Both the position numbers and the translations under genes were made by a program. 64,000 bases of DNA from Alphaproteobacteria bacterium (lineage in GTDB: Bacteria > Pseudomonadota > Alphaproteobacteria > Micavibrionales > Micavibrionaceae). Shown in pieces: positions 28,972 to 38,574 of the stretch. The stretch is from NCBI GenBank assembly GCA_025451095.1, contig JANWLB010000026.1, positions 1 to 64,000 of the forward strand. Direction: 5' to 3'. The notes under the pieces were generated by a model. The model did no database searches, had not been told where the DNA came from, and was given only the letters and a program-made list of their open reading frames with translations. Each line of letters begins with the position of its first letter. Within the stretch, counting starts at the first letter, position 1.

Positions 28972-29077
28972 TAAAAAAGACATCAGCACAGAGAAAATGA
29001 GATTTGACGGCGGTGCGGCAGCCAAAGACAGGCCAGATGAAGAAGCGCTTTTCAGCCGCGCACAATTCCGCTTTTAG
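28964..29077 (+). CDS. Possible 37-aa small protein overlapping the Rrf2 stop
   Basis: ATGCCTGA overlap; MPDKKDISTEKMRFDGGAAAKDRPDEEALFSRAQFRF; fills the gap to the sulfate-binding protein gene. Confidence 0.4.
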   Translation: MPDKKDISTEKMRFDGGAAAKDRPDEEALFSRAQFRF

Positions 29078-29101
29078 TAAAGACGTATCAGGAGAGTAAA
29101 A

Positions 29102-30109
29102 ATGAATATCAAAATATTGCCAGGATTTTTTATCGCATTGGCGATTTTATTTTTGTCCGTTGGAGCGGCAAAAGCGGAGACAAGGGAGCTTTTAAATGTT
29201 TCATACGATCCCACGCGGGAATTGTATGAGGACTACAACAAGCTCTTTGCCGCCCACTGGAAAGAAAAAACGAGCGAAGATATCGTCATTAATCAATCGC
29301 ACGGCGGGTCTGGAAGGCAGGCAAGATCGGTGATTGACGGTCTTAAAGCCGATGTGGTTACGCTGGCGCTGGCCTACGATATTGACGCTATCGCTGAAAA
29401 GGGGAAGCAGCTCCCGTCAACGTGGCAAGACAGGTTTCCTTTTAACAGCGCTCCCTATACATCGACGATTGTTTTCCTTGTCCGCAAGGGAAATCCCAAA
29501 AACATTCACGACTGGGACGATCTTACAAAACAAGGCATGCAGGTCATCACGCCTAATCCCAAAACTTCTGGCGGGGCGCGGTGGAATTATCTGGCTGCTT
29601 ACGGTTTTGCGCTCAAGAAATTTGAAGGGGAAGAATCCAGGGTTAAGGATTTTCTGAAACAGCTTTTCGCCAATGTTCCTGTGTTTGACGCGGGCGCTCG
29701 CGGATCGACAGTCACGTTTGTCCAGCGCGGCATTGGCGATGTACTGCTGACATGGGAGAACGAGGCATTTCTGGCGTTGCAGGAAAGCGGAAATGATAAG
29801 CTTGAGATTGTTATGCCCTCGATCAGTATTCTTGCCGAGCCGCCTGTAGCGGTTGTTGACAGGGTTGCCGATAAGAAAGGAAATCTTGAGGCGGCGCGGG
29901 AATATCTCAATTATCTTTACAGCAAGGAAGCGCAGGAGCTGATCGGCAAGCATTACTATCGTCCCCGCGATCCCGACGTAGCGGAAAAATTTGCAGCGCA
30001 GTTCCCCAAAGTTGAAATGATGACGATTGACGACTTTGGTGGCTGGAAAAAGGCACAACAGACGCATTTCGATGACGGAGGGGTGTTTGATCAGATAAAC
30101 CAGAAGTAA
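29102..30109 (+). CDS. Sulfate ABC transporter substrate-binding protein (Sbp/CysP-like)
   Basis: [78 protein letters not shown]; signal peptide. Confidence 0.95.
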   Translation: MNIKILPGFFIALAILFLSVGAAKAETRELLNVSYDPTRELYEDYNKLFAAHWKEKTSEDIVINQSHGGSGRQARSVIDGLKADVVTLALAYDIDAIAEKGKQLPSTWQDRFPFNSAPYTSTIVFLVRKGNPKNIHDWDDLTKQGMQVITPNPKTSGGARWNYLAAYGFALKKFEGEESRVKDFLKQLFANVPVFDAGARGSTVTFVQRGIGDVLLTWENEAFLALQESGNDKLEIVMPSISILAEPPVAVVDRVADKKGNLEAAREYLNYLYSKEAQELIGKHYYRPRDPDVAEKFAAQFPKVEMMTIDDFGGWKKAQQTHFDDGGVFDQINQK

Positions 30110-30444
30110 TTGCCACAATAGTGGGAGCGGCCTGATAGATATTTTTGCTGAAGGCGCCTATATGATAGGCGACCGGGCTGTCGCTTCCGGGGCTTCTGGT
30201 TTTTAAAAAATGCATGGCTCTACCTGTCTTCCCTTTCTTGTAACGGCGCTTTTTGACTTTAAAATTCAAAGGCCGAGTCGTTGCGCTATTAGAAAATTGT
30301 GCCAGTGGCGGATTACACGCCTATGTTGCCTCTGCTACAGCTTGGTTACAGGGAGAAAGGAATATGGAGATTCACCACAGGACAAGGAACCGATGCGCCT
30401 GATCCTCCATTAAGGTCATGAGTGACCACAGACAGGAGAATCCG

Positions 30445-31437
30445 ATGATGAAAAGAACCGATGTCGAGAATCAGGAATTTGTCTATGTGCCTTTCGTAAA
30501 TCGCCAGCTTGTTTCATCAGCAGCATCTGGGGTTCATCTTGTTAATGGAACAAATGGCAATGATACGCTCAATGGTACGGCGGGAGCGGATGAGATGCAT
30601 GGCAAGGCCGGGAACGACGTGATGCACGGCTTTGGCGGCGGTGATTTTATGTATGGCGAAGGTGGAAATGATTACCTGCGCGGCTATGGCGGGAATGATT
30701 ACCTTTTTGGCGGCAATGGCAATGACAGGCTTGAGGGTCTTGATGGTGATGATGAATTGCAGGGCGAGGCAGGTAATGACATTTTAAAAGGCGGCGAAGG
30801 TGCGGAGTTACTGTATGGAGGAAGCGGTGACGACGTCCTGTATGGACAGGATGATAATGATTCACTTTACGCGAATGAAGGCAACGATTCACTTTTCGGA
30901 GGAAACGACGAAGATTTGTTGTTTGGCGGCGCGGGCAACGATTACCTGAGTGGAGGAACGGGAATCGACCACCTTCACGGCGATGAAGGTGACGATGTCA
31001 TACATGGCGATAATGGCGGAGATGTGCTTTACGCCGGCCCGGGCGAGGACCGGCTTTATGGCGATGCCGGGAATGATGTATTGTTCTCTTCGCCGCTGGG
31101 AAAATCCTATATGACAGGCGGGGCTGGCGTGGATGTCTTTGCCTTTACAGATGTGGGGGGTGCCGCAAGTACGATCCGCGATTTCAACAGCAATGACAAA
31201 ATCAATATTACAGCGGCCCTGGAGGGCTATGATCCGCTAACCAGCGCAATAGAAGATTTTGTGAATCTGGTTTACCGCGACGGGAGTCGCACCGACATGA
31301 AAATTAATGTCGATGGCGCTGGCCATGACTTCCAAATGCTGGCCATTATACAGGGCGATCTGCAGGGCGTAACTGCGCAGGGTCTTCTGGATGGTGGTCA
31401 ACTGGTTGTTGATCAGGGCGCTTACCCGTATGCCTGA
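30445..31437 (+). CDS. RTX-type Ca2+-binding repeat protein, putative type I secretion substrate
   Basis: More than ten GGxGxDxL-type nonapeptides (GGNGNDRLEG, GGAGNDYLSG...); C-terminal STIRDFNSNDKINI; start at 30418 or 30445. Confidence 0.9.
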   Translation: MMKRTDVENQEFVYVPFVNRQLVSSAASGVHLVNGTNGNDTLNGTAGADEMHGKAGNDVMHGFGGGDFMYGEGGNDYLRGYGGNDYLFGGNGNDRLEGLDGDDELQGEAGNDILKGGEGAELLYGGSGDDVLYGQDDNDSLYANEGNDSLFGGNDEDLLFGGAGNDYLSGGTGIDHLHGDEGDDVIHGDNGGDVLYAGPGEDRLYGDAGNDVLFSSPLGKSYMTGGAGVDVFAFTDVGGAASTIRDFNSNDKINITAALEGYDPLTSAIEDFVNLVYRDGSRTDMKINVDGAGHDFQMLAIIQGDLQGVTAQGLLDGGQLVVDQGAYPYA

Positions 31438-31440
31438 CAG

Positions 31441-31532
<92 letters not shown>

Positions 31533-31547
31533 GTTGTGGGGGTCAAA

Positions 31548-34289
31548 TTATCGCTTTGCGGCGTCTTTTTCAACAAGTGCTTTGAGCTCATATACAAGCT
31601 CCAGCGCCTCGCGGGGGCTTAAGGCGTCGGGGCTTACGGATTCAAGGCGTTCAAGGGCTTCCTGGGCCGGGCCGGTCCCGGGGGGTAAATTCCCGGTTTT
31701 AGCCTGCGGAGCCGTTGCGGAAAACAGCGGCAGGTCGGCGGTCAGGCGCGCCAGCGCCCCTGATTGTTCCCCCGTCTGAAGCATCTCAAGCACCTGCCGG
31801 GCCCGGTCCGTAACCGCCGGCGGCAGGCCGGCCAATTGCGCCACATGAATGCCATAGGAGCGGTCGGCGCTGCCCGGCTGGACTTCGTGCAGGAAAACAA
31901 TATCGCCCTGCCACTCCCTGACTTTCATGGAATGGCACGACAGGTTGGACAGCCGCTCGCGCAGGCCGGTCAGCTCATGATAATGCGTGGCGAACAGGGC
32001 GCGGCATTTATTGGCGTCGTGCAGATGTTCGACACAGGCCCACGCGATTGAAAGCCCGTCGAAGGTTGCCGTGCCGCGTCCGATTTCATCGAGAATGACG
32101 AGCGAGCGCCCGGTGGCCTGGTTCAGGATGGCGGCGGTTTCGACCATTTCCACCATGAAAGTGGAGCGCCCGCGCGCCAGATCGTCGGCGGCGCCGACCC
32201 GGCTGAACAGGCGGTCGATAATGCCGATGCGCGCGGCGCGCGCGGGGACGAAGCTGCCCATCTGCGCCATAATGGCGATCAGCGCGTTCTGACGCAGAAA
32301 TGTCGATTTACCCGCCATGTTAGGGCCGGTCAGAAGCCACAGACGCTGCGTATCGCCGAGATCGCAGTCATTGGGTACAAAAGCCTGTCCGCCGCCCGCC
32401 TGGCGCAGAGCCTCTTCCACCACCGGGTGGCGCCCGCCTGCGATGTCGAAATCAAGCGCATCGGTCAGAACGGGGCGTGCGTAGTCTTTTTCCACCGCCA
32501 GTGCGGCCAGCCCCGCCGCCACATCCAGAGCGGCCAGCGCCCGCGCCCGCGCGCCGATATCGTCGGCAAGGCGAATAATTTCTTCGGTCATCTGGCGAAA
32601 CAGCTCCAGCTCGATCCCCAGCGCTTTTTCGGAGGCCGAGGAAATATCGCGCTCCAGTTCCGAGAGTTCGGGCGTGGTGAAGCGTACGGCGTTCGCCATG
32701 GTCTGGCGGTGGATGAAAGGATTATCCGTGCTGTTGGTTTCTCCTTTGCGGACCATCAGCGGGTCGGCGCGTTTGGCCGGCACTTCTATGAAATAGCCAA
32801 GGATATTATTGAAGCTTATTTTTAAGGATTCGATGCCGGTCTGCTGCTGGTATTTTTCCTGCAGAGCCGCGATCAGGCGGCGGCTGTCGTCGCGCAGGGC
32901 GCAGAGTTCATCCAGTTTCGGGCTGTAGCCCTTGCGGATAAATCCGCCCTCGCGGCTGAGCACGGGCAGATCGTCATTGAGCGCCTGCCCGAGAAGGGCG
33001 GCCAGCGTCTGCACAGACGGATTCGGGCTTAAGGCGGCCGCGAGGGGTTTCAGCTCCTCTGGCGGCGGGAACAAAAGGCTGCATACTGCCTCCGCCTGTC
33101 TAAGGCCGTCGCGAAGGTTACCCATGTCGCGCGGCCCGCCCCGGCCGACGCTTAAACGTGACAGGGCGCGTTCCATATCGGGCGTCTGCCTGAACTTTTC
33201 ACGCAGGGATTCACGCAAAGGCGCTGCGGTGATCAGGCTTTCGATTTCGTCCAGCCGTGCGCTGATCGCGGCGCCGTCGGTCAAAGGTGCGGCAAGGCGG
33301 TTTTGCAGCATCCGGGCGCCCGGACCTGTAATGGTGCGGTCGATGCAGGATAAAAGCGATCCACGCCGTCCGCCCTCGAGCGTGCGGATGATTTCAAGAT
33401 TGCGCCTTGTCGCGGCATCAATTTCCATTGCCGCGCCGGCGGGTATCTGGCGTGGCGGGGAAAGGCGCGGCAGTTTTCCGACCTGGGTGCGTTCCACGTA
33501 ATCGATCAGGGCGCCGGCAGCAGCAATTTCCGCGCGGCTGAATCCACCGAAGGATTCAAGCGTGCCGACCCCAAACATATGGCACAGACGCCGCTCGGCG
33601 TTCTGACTGTCGAACAGGCTGGCGGTCTGTGTGCTCAGGCGGGTGCGGAAGGGCTCCAGCAGCGCACGCAGGGTATCCTTGTCCATAAAGCTGGTTGGCG
33701 CCAGAATTTCGCTGGGGTTGATGCGCTCCAGCATGTTGGCAAGTGTCTGGATTTTGACGGGCTCGACGAGAAAATCACCCGTGGACAGTTCCAGCCATGA
33801 AACACCGTACTGGCCGCCGGCCTCGGCGATAGCGGCGATGTAATTATTTTCACGCGAATCCAGCAGCGTATCCTCGGTCAGCGTGCCCTGCGTGATGACA
33901 CGCGTGACATTACGGGTGACCAGTGCTTTGTGCCCTCCGCGCTTTTTGGCTTCTTCCGGGGTTTCGGTCTGGTCACAGATGGCGACTTTATGGCCGGCGC
34001 GGATCAGCCGCGCGATATAGGGCTCGCTCGAATGAAAGGGTACGCCGGCCATCGGAATTTCATCGCCTTGCGTCTTGCCGCGCTTGGTCAGGGTGATATC
34101 AAGAATGCGGGCGGCGGTCAGGGCATCGTCAAAAAACAGCTCATAGAAATCGCCCATCCGGTAAAAAAGGAGACAGTCCGGGTATTGTTTTTTGACCGAC
34201 AGGTATTGCGCCATCATGGGGGTGTGCCCCGCAGCGATCAAATGATCCGCATCCCCGGAAAGGGGCTGAGCTGCCGTTTTTGGTGTCAT
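31548..34289 (-). CDS. mutS: DNA mismatch repair protein MutS
   Basis: TPMMAQYLSVKKQYPDCLLFYRMGDFYELFFDDA; LLTGPNMAGKSTFLRQNALIAIMAQMGSFVPA; DEIGRGTATFDGLSIAWA. Confidence 0.98.
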   Translation of the reverse strand: MTPKTAAQPLSGDADHLIAAGHTPMMAQYLSVKKQYPDCLLFYRMGDFYELFFDDALTAARILDITLTKRGKTQGDEIPMAGVPFHSSEPYIARLIRAGHKVAICDQTETPEEAKKRGGHKALVTRNVTRVITQGTLTEDTLLDSRENNYIAAIAEAGGQYGVSWLELSTGDFLVEPVKIQTLANMLERINPSEILAPTSFMDKDTLRALLEPFRTRLSTQTASLFDSQNAERRLCHMFGVGTLESFGGFSRAEIAAAGALIDYVERTQVGKLPRLSPPRQIPAGAAMEIDAATRRNLEIIRTLEGGRRGSLLSCIDRTITGPGARMLQNRLAAPLTDGAAISARLDEIESLITAAPLRESLREKFRQTPDMERALSRLSVGRGGPRDMGNLRDGLRQAEAVCSLLFPPPEELKPLAAALSPNPSVQTLAALLGQALNDDLPVLSREGGFIRKGYSPKLDELCALRDDSRRLIAALQEKYQQQTGIESLKISFNNILGYFIEVPAKRADPLMVRKGETNSTDNPFIHRQTMANAVRFTTPELSELERDISSASEKALGIELELFRQMTEEIIRLADDIGARARALAALDVAAGLAALAVEKDYARPVLTDALDFDIAGGRHPVVEEALRQAGGGQAFVPNDCDLGDTQRLWLLTGPNMAGKSTFLRQNALIAIMAQMGSFVPARAARIGIIDRLFSRVGAADDLARGRSTFMVEMVETAAILNQATGRSLVILDEIGRGTATFDGLSIAWACVEHLHDANKCRALFATHYHELTGLRERLSNLSCHSMKVREWQGDIVFLHEVQPGSADRSYGIHVAQLAGLPPAVTDRARQVLEMLQTGEQSGALARLTADLPLFSATAPQAKTGNLPPGTGPAQEALERLESVSPDALSPREALELVYELKALVEKDAAKR

Positions 34290-34337
34290 AATATTGTTTT
34301 ACGGCAGGGCCGGGGTTTAGAAAAGGCAAAAAAGGGC

Positions 34338-36071
34338 CTAAGGGGCGGGTCTGGGGGTAAATGCCGGATTGTCCGGCGCCGACCATGGGTGCGATGCGGC
34401 ATAGGCCGCCGGACCGGGGTGTGCCGGCGGCACGAAAAACGCGGCGAAATCGCGGATTTCGACGTCATCCCGATGCAGGCCGCGGCCCTCGAGGCTTAAG
34501 CGCTCCAGCGCCTCGCGGTCCTCGCCCTCCCATATGTCGTGATTGTCCAGAATGATGGGTCCGATTTCCGGCTTTTCATTCACGAACAGAACCATGCGGC
34601 CCCTGTCTTCACCTGTGTCGGCATGTGTGAGGGCGCAGTCGATTTTCAAAAGATGCGGGTCGAAGTGTGCGGGTGTTATCCGGCTGATCTGCACGAGGAC
34701 ATGTTCCTGCGCAAGCTTTTCCTTGAAGTCGTTGATCTCGTGGATGCGGTCGGAGAGATTAAGGGGGTGATCGGCGCTTCCGCGTTCATTGACCAGATCG
34801 TTCCAGTACGTGCCGGTGGCGGGATCACGGAATACGCTGATCTGTTTGCGGCAAAATTCATAGCCCAGCTGCATGTAAACGGAATTTGTGATCAGCGCGG
34901 CAACGGCATAGTTGCGCGCGCAGATGTCGGCGACGATTTCCCGTTCGCGTTTCTGGTTTGCGGCCTGCGCGAAATGCCGGGTGGCGTAACCCGCGATGGT
35001 ATCGTTGGTGTCGTGGTTGTCAGGGAACGCGGCGCCGCCGAACGAGGCAACCTGCTTGAGGCGCGTCATCTCCGTGGCCATCCAGTCGTCTTTGAAATTC
35101 CACCAGTAAGTCGGGAGCATTGAAAGATCGAAGGCCTTGCGCGTCTCGTCGCCAACCCTGATTTTTGCCTCACCCAGTTCGCTGGCCTTGCCGTTGTCAC
35201 CCAGCGTTTCCGCCATGAACACGGCGCCCGGACAGCGGTCATGGGCGTGCTGGATCAGTTCTGACCAGATGTCGGCTGACACCATATAGGCGGCATCGCA
35301 GCGGAAGCCGGAAAAACCCCGGTCGAGATGCCAGTCGATCACCTGTTTCCAGTAGCCGTCCTGTCCGTTTTGGCCCTTGATGAAAAACGCCTGCGCCTCG
35401 GGCGAGGCGTAATTAATTTTTGCGACATCGTCCCATTTTTCAAATTGTTCGACCATTGCCTGTGCTGAATCGTCCCACTCCTGCCGCTTGGCGCCTGTAA
35501 CGACAAGGTCGAGTTTTTCATCGCGCTGGAATTTGAAAAAAAACTTTTGGTCGGGCGCCGCGTCCGTATCATAAGACACGCCGATCAATGTGCCCGCGCC
35601 CTGAGGTTCCGGTGCGTAAAGGGGGCGTATGGCGCGGGCTTCCTTTTTTATTGCGGCAATGTCCTGATCTTCCTGCGTGACAAGGCCGTGATCGCGGCCG
35701 ACATGGTTGAATACGAGGTCGCCCATAACCCTGATGCCGTTCTGCGCTGCACGTGCTGTGAAGTAGCGCAGATTCGCGTCATCCATCTGCGCGCGGACAT
35801 CGTCAGGGGCGTCCGCCGGTGCGGCGCTGAGTTCGGGATCCATGTGGAAATGATCGGTAATGGCATACAGGCTGCCCGAAACTTCTTTGTGGTCACGGAT
35901 GACGGGCAGGTTCGATGTCTTCATGAAAGGGCTGAGCCACAGGGCATTGAAGCCCATATCTTTGGCGTGATCGGCCAGCCACGAGCGACCATCGGATTCG
36001 CCGAGACCCGACCAGGTCCGAAGCGATCCTGTCAGGCGCGGATGAATATGCAGTATGCGCAGTCCGGGCAA
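34338..36071 (-). CDS. GH13 alpha-amylase-family glycosidase/glycosyltransferase (GlgE-related flavour)
   Basis: MGFNALWLSPF, VMGDLVFNHVGRDH, GFRCDAAYMVSADIWSELI, AETLGDNG, FPDNHDTND correspond to GH13 conserved regions. Confidence 0.85.
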   Translation of the reverse strand: MPGLRILHIHPRLTGSLRTWSGLGESDGRSWLADHAKDMGFNALWLSPFMKTSNLPVIRDHKEVSGSLYAITDHFHMDPELSAAPADAPDDVRAQMDDANLRYFTARAAQNGIRVMGDLVFNHVGRDHGLVTQEDQDIAAIKKEARAIRPLYAPEPQGAGTLIGVSYDTDAAPDQKFFFKFQRDEKLDLVVTGAKRQEWDDSAQAMVEQFEKWDDVAKINYASPEAQAFFIKGQNGQDGYWKQVIDWHLDRGFSGFRCDAAYMVSADIWSELIQHAHDRCPGAVFMAETLGDNGKASELGEAKIRVGDETRKAFDLSMLPTYWWNFKDDWMATEMTRLKQVASFGGAAFPDNHDTNDTIAGYATRHFAQAANQKREREIVADICARNYAVAALITNSVYMQLGYEFCRKQISVFRDPATGTYWNDLVNERGSADHPLNLSDRIHEINDFKEKLAQEHVLVQISRITPAHFDPHLLKIDCALTHADTGEDRGRMVLFVNEKPEIGPIILDNHDIWEGEDREALERLSLEGRGLHRDDVEIRDFAAFFVPPAHPGPAAYAASHPWSAPDNPAFTPRPAP

Positions 36072-36241
36072 GTCTAACCCCGCTCAGTTTTTACGACGCG
36101 TAGGAGTATTCTACCGCAGAACCAACGGTCCCCGCCATTTTCGGTGCCCGGCAGGCGCAGGGTCAATGTGCGCCGCACAAAACGATTCACAGGAAGAACA
36201 AAGACTTAAAGATTGTTGAGAAAGACGGTGCTAACGAATGG

Positions 36242-36748
36242 TTAACGCGTGCCCGTGGAGCCAAAGCCGCCCTGACCCCGGTCCGTCGTTCCGAGTTCGG
36301 CAACAGGATTGAGGGTGGCAACGGCATGACGCGCGATCACCATCTGGGCGATGCGCATGCCACGCTCGATGACGAAAGGCGCGTTGCCGTGGTTGATCAG
36401 AATCACCTTGATCTCGCCGCGATAGTCGGCATCGATCGTGCCCGGGGTATTCAGAACGGTTACGCCGTTTTTGGCGGCTAGGCCTGAGCGCGGGCGGATC
36501 TGCGCCTCGTAGCCGGACGGCAGCGCGATGGACAGTCCTGTGGGCACAAGCTCACGCGCGCCGGGAGCCAGAGAGAGGGGCGTATCGACAGCGGCGCACA
36601 GATCCATACCTGCGGCGTGCGCCGTGGCGTAAGCAGGCAGCGGCAATCCCTGTCCATGCGCAAGAACGGCTATATCGATGCCGATCATATCCGGGGCGGC
36701 GTCAGGCGGCGGTGCGGCGGTTGTTGTTGCGTGTGCGTTTCTGGACAT
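36242..36748 (-). CDS. dut: dUTP diphosphatase (start at 36748 or 36688)
   Basis: [51 protein letters not shown]. Confidence 0.96.
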   Translation of the reverse strand: MSRNAHATTTAAPPPDAAPDMIGIDIAVLAHGQGLPLPAYATAHAAGMDLCAAVDTPLSLAPGARELVPTGLSIALPSGYEAQIRPRSGLAAKNGVTVLNTPGTIDADYRGEIKVILINHGNAPFVIERGMRIAQMVIARHAVATLNPVAELGTTDRGQGGFGSTGTR

Positions 36749-37952
36749 GGCTCATATGCTCCGCGATATGTTGGGCGAGTTTCCGTGCGATTTCTGTTTT
36801 CGGGGCCGGAGGCCATTCTTCGGAGCCTTCCGCCGTGATCAGAAAAACATGATTCTGATCGGCGCCAAAGACTTTTTGTTCGTCATCGACATGGTTTGCC
36901 ACGATCCAGTTGCATCCCTTGCGCTCGCGTTTTTCTGCGGCGGCGGCCAGAAGGTTCCCGGTTTCAGCGGCAAAGCCGATCACAAGCAGCGGGCGATTTT
37001 TCCCTTTTTTTGACAGGGTGGCAAGGACATCGGGATTTTCCTGCAACGCGAGGACAGGCGGTTTTCTGTCGGCGCTTTTTTTGATTTTTGTGCGGCTGAT
37101 ATGTGCCGCGGACCAGTCGCTCACGGCGGCCGCGCAGACAGCAATATCGGCGGGCATGGCGGATGTGCAGGCCGCCATCATGGCGGCAGCTGTTTCGACA
37201 TGGATGGTTTTGATTCCTGCGGGATCGGGCAGGGCAACAGGACCGGTGACCAGCGTGACAGCGGCGCCAAAATCGCGCAGGGCGACGGCGATGGCGTGCC
37301 CTTGTTTGCCAGAGGAGCGGTTGCCGATAAAGCGCACAGGGTCGATCGGCTCGAAAGTCGGGCCGCTGGTGACCAGGGCTTTCAGCCCGGTAAGGCGGCC
37401 CCGGTTTTCAAAGAATCTGATGATTGAATCGCATATATCTTCGGGTTCGGCCATGCGCCCTTCGCCGGTTTCGCCGCAGGCCATATCGCCTGTGCCGGGG
37501 CCAATCTGGATCAGGCCACGCTTTTGCAGAATGCGCAGATTGTCCTGTGTGGCGGGATTGGCCCACATCATTGGATTCATGGCGGGGGCAAACATGACCG
37601 GCTTGTCCGTGGCTAGAAGAGCGGTCGAGGCCAGGTCGTCAGCCAGGCCGCAGGCCATCTTGGCCATCAGGCTGGCGCTGGCGGGGGCGATCACGACGAG
37701 GTCGGCTTCGCGCGAGAGCCGTATGTGTCCCATCTCGGTTTCGTCCTTGAGCGACCAGAGATCGGTATACACCGGTTGGGCGCTGAGGGCGGACAGGCTT
37801 AAAGGGGTGATGAAGCGGGCGCCTCCCGATGTCAGAATGCAGCGGACGACGCCTCCCTGTTTACGAATCAGGCGTACGAGGTCGAGCGATTTGTAGGCGG
37901 CGATGCCACCCGACACGATCAGAAGAATATTTTTATTCTCAAGCGCGCTCAT
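36702..37952 (-). CDS. coaBC: Bifunctional phosphopantothenoylcysteine decarboxylase/phosphopantothenate--cysteine ligase
   Basis: [74 protein letters not shown]. Confidence 0.96.
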   Translation of the reverse strand: MSALENKNILLIVSGGIAAYKSLDLVRLIRKQGGVVRCILTSGGARFITPLSLSALSAQPVYTDLWSLKDETEMGHIRLSREADLVVIAPASASLMAKMACGLADDLASTALLATDKPVMFAPAMNPMMWANPATQDNLRILQKRGLIQIGPGTGDMACGETGEGRMAEPEDICDSIIRFFENRGRLTGLKALVTSGPTFEPIDPVRFIGNRSSGKQGHAIAVALRDFGAAVTLVTGPVALPDPAGIKTIHVETAAAMMAACTSAMPADIAVCAAAVSDWSAAHISRTKIKKSADRKPPVLALQENPDVLATLSKKGKNRPLLVIGFAAETGNLLAAAAEKRERKGCNWIVANHVDDEQKVFGADQNHVFLITAEGSEEWPPAPKTEIARKLAQHIAEHMSHVQKRTRNNNRRTAA

Positions 37953-37966
37953 GAATACCGTCACTG

Positions 37967-38000
37967 CAAAAAAACAGGCCCCGGTTTGATCCGGGGCCCA
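37967..38000 (-). terminator. Rho-independent terminator (minus strand) of the Ala-rich ORF
   Basis: Minus strand GGGCCCCGGatcaaACCGGGGCCtgTTTTTTTG. Confidence 0.8.
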
Positions 38001-38025
38001 TCTTATAGAATTCCTTCAGGAAATA

Positions 38026-38466
38026 CTACTCAGCCGAGCCGTCGGAGGCAGCGGCAGGCGCTTCCGTGGAAGCAGCGCCATCAGCAGCAGCTTCGCCTTC
38101 GGAGGCATCCGTGGAAGCGGCAGCAGCGCCGTCTTCAGAGGCGGCCGGGGTTGCCTTAACGCAGTTGCCTTCGGCGTCGAGAACGTCTTTGCCTTCGGCA
38201 TCTTTCAGGCACTCAGCAACGGCAGCGGCAGCGTCGGTTGCGGCTTCAGCAGCCGGAGCGGCTGCATCTGTCGTGGCTTCGGTCGTGGCAGCAGCGGCAT
38301 CAGCGGCCGAAGCTTCGTCACCGGCGGCGGGCTCGAGCGTGCCGGCTTCAACGGCGCTGATCTTGTCGCTGAAGTAGTTGTTGTAAACCAGGTAGGCGCC
38401 CAGAACGCCGACAACCATGACAGCGATCGCAGGGGCGACGTTTCTTAAGATGTTTTTGATTTGCAT
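38026..38466 (-). CDS. TM-anchored low-complexity Ala/Glu/Asp-rich protein (146 aa)
   Basis: N-terminal TM IAVMVVGVLGAYLVYNNYF, acidic Ala-rich tail, CLKDAEGKDVLDAEGNC segment; own terminator. Confidence 0.75.
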   Translation of the reverse strand: MQIKNILRNVAPAIAVMVVGVLGAYLVYNNYFSDKISAVEAGTLEPAAGDEASAADAAAATTEATTDAAAPAAEAATDAAAAVAECLKDAEGKDVLDAEGNCVKATPAASEDGAAAASTDASEGEAAADGAASTEAPAAASDGSAE

Positions 38467-38574
38467 AGATTTTTCCTCATACTATTAACAACACCCCCGC
38501 GTTTCGGGGTCCGGGTGTTATATAGAGGTAAACAGGCCTTGTTGGCAAGGCTTTTTTGCATAACCCCGCATTCA

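Noticed and set aside
30157-30173. CGCCTAT-atg-ATAGGCG hairpin as an sbp terminator
   Set aside because: Perfect short stem but no U-tract follows; too weak to call.
30647-30892. 81-aa His-rich minus-strand ORF
   Set aside because: Complement of the RTX repeat array; repetitive His codons are an artefact of GGxGxD codons.
30540-31100. Possible CRISPR or tandem DNA repeat array
   Set aside because: The periodicity is nine codons of an in-frame RTX protein with degenerate nucleotides, not repeat-spacer architecture.
37901-38466. Genomic-island boundary near the Ala-rich ORF
   Set aside because: No integrase, direct repeats or tRNA there; neighbours are core genes in both directions.
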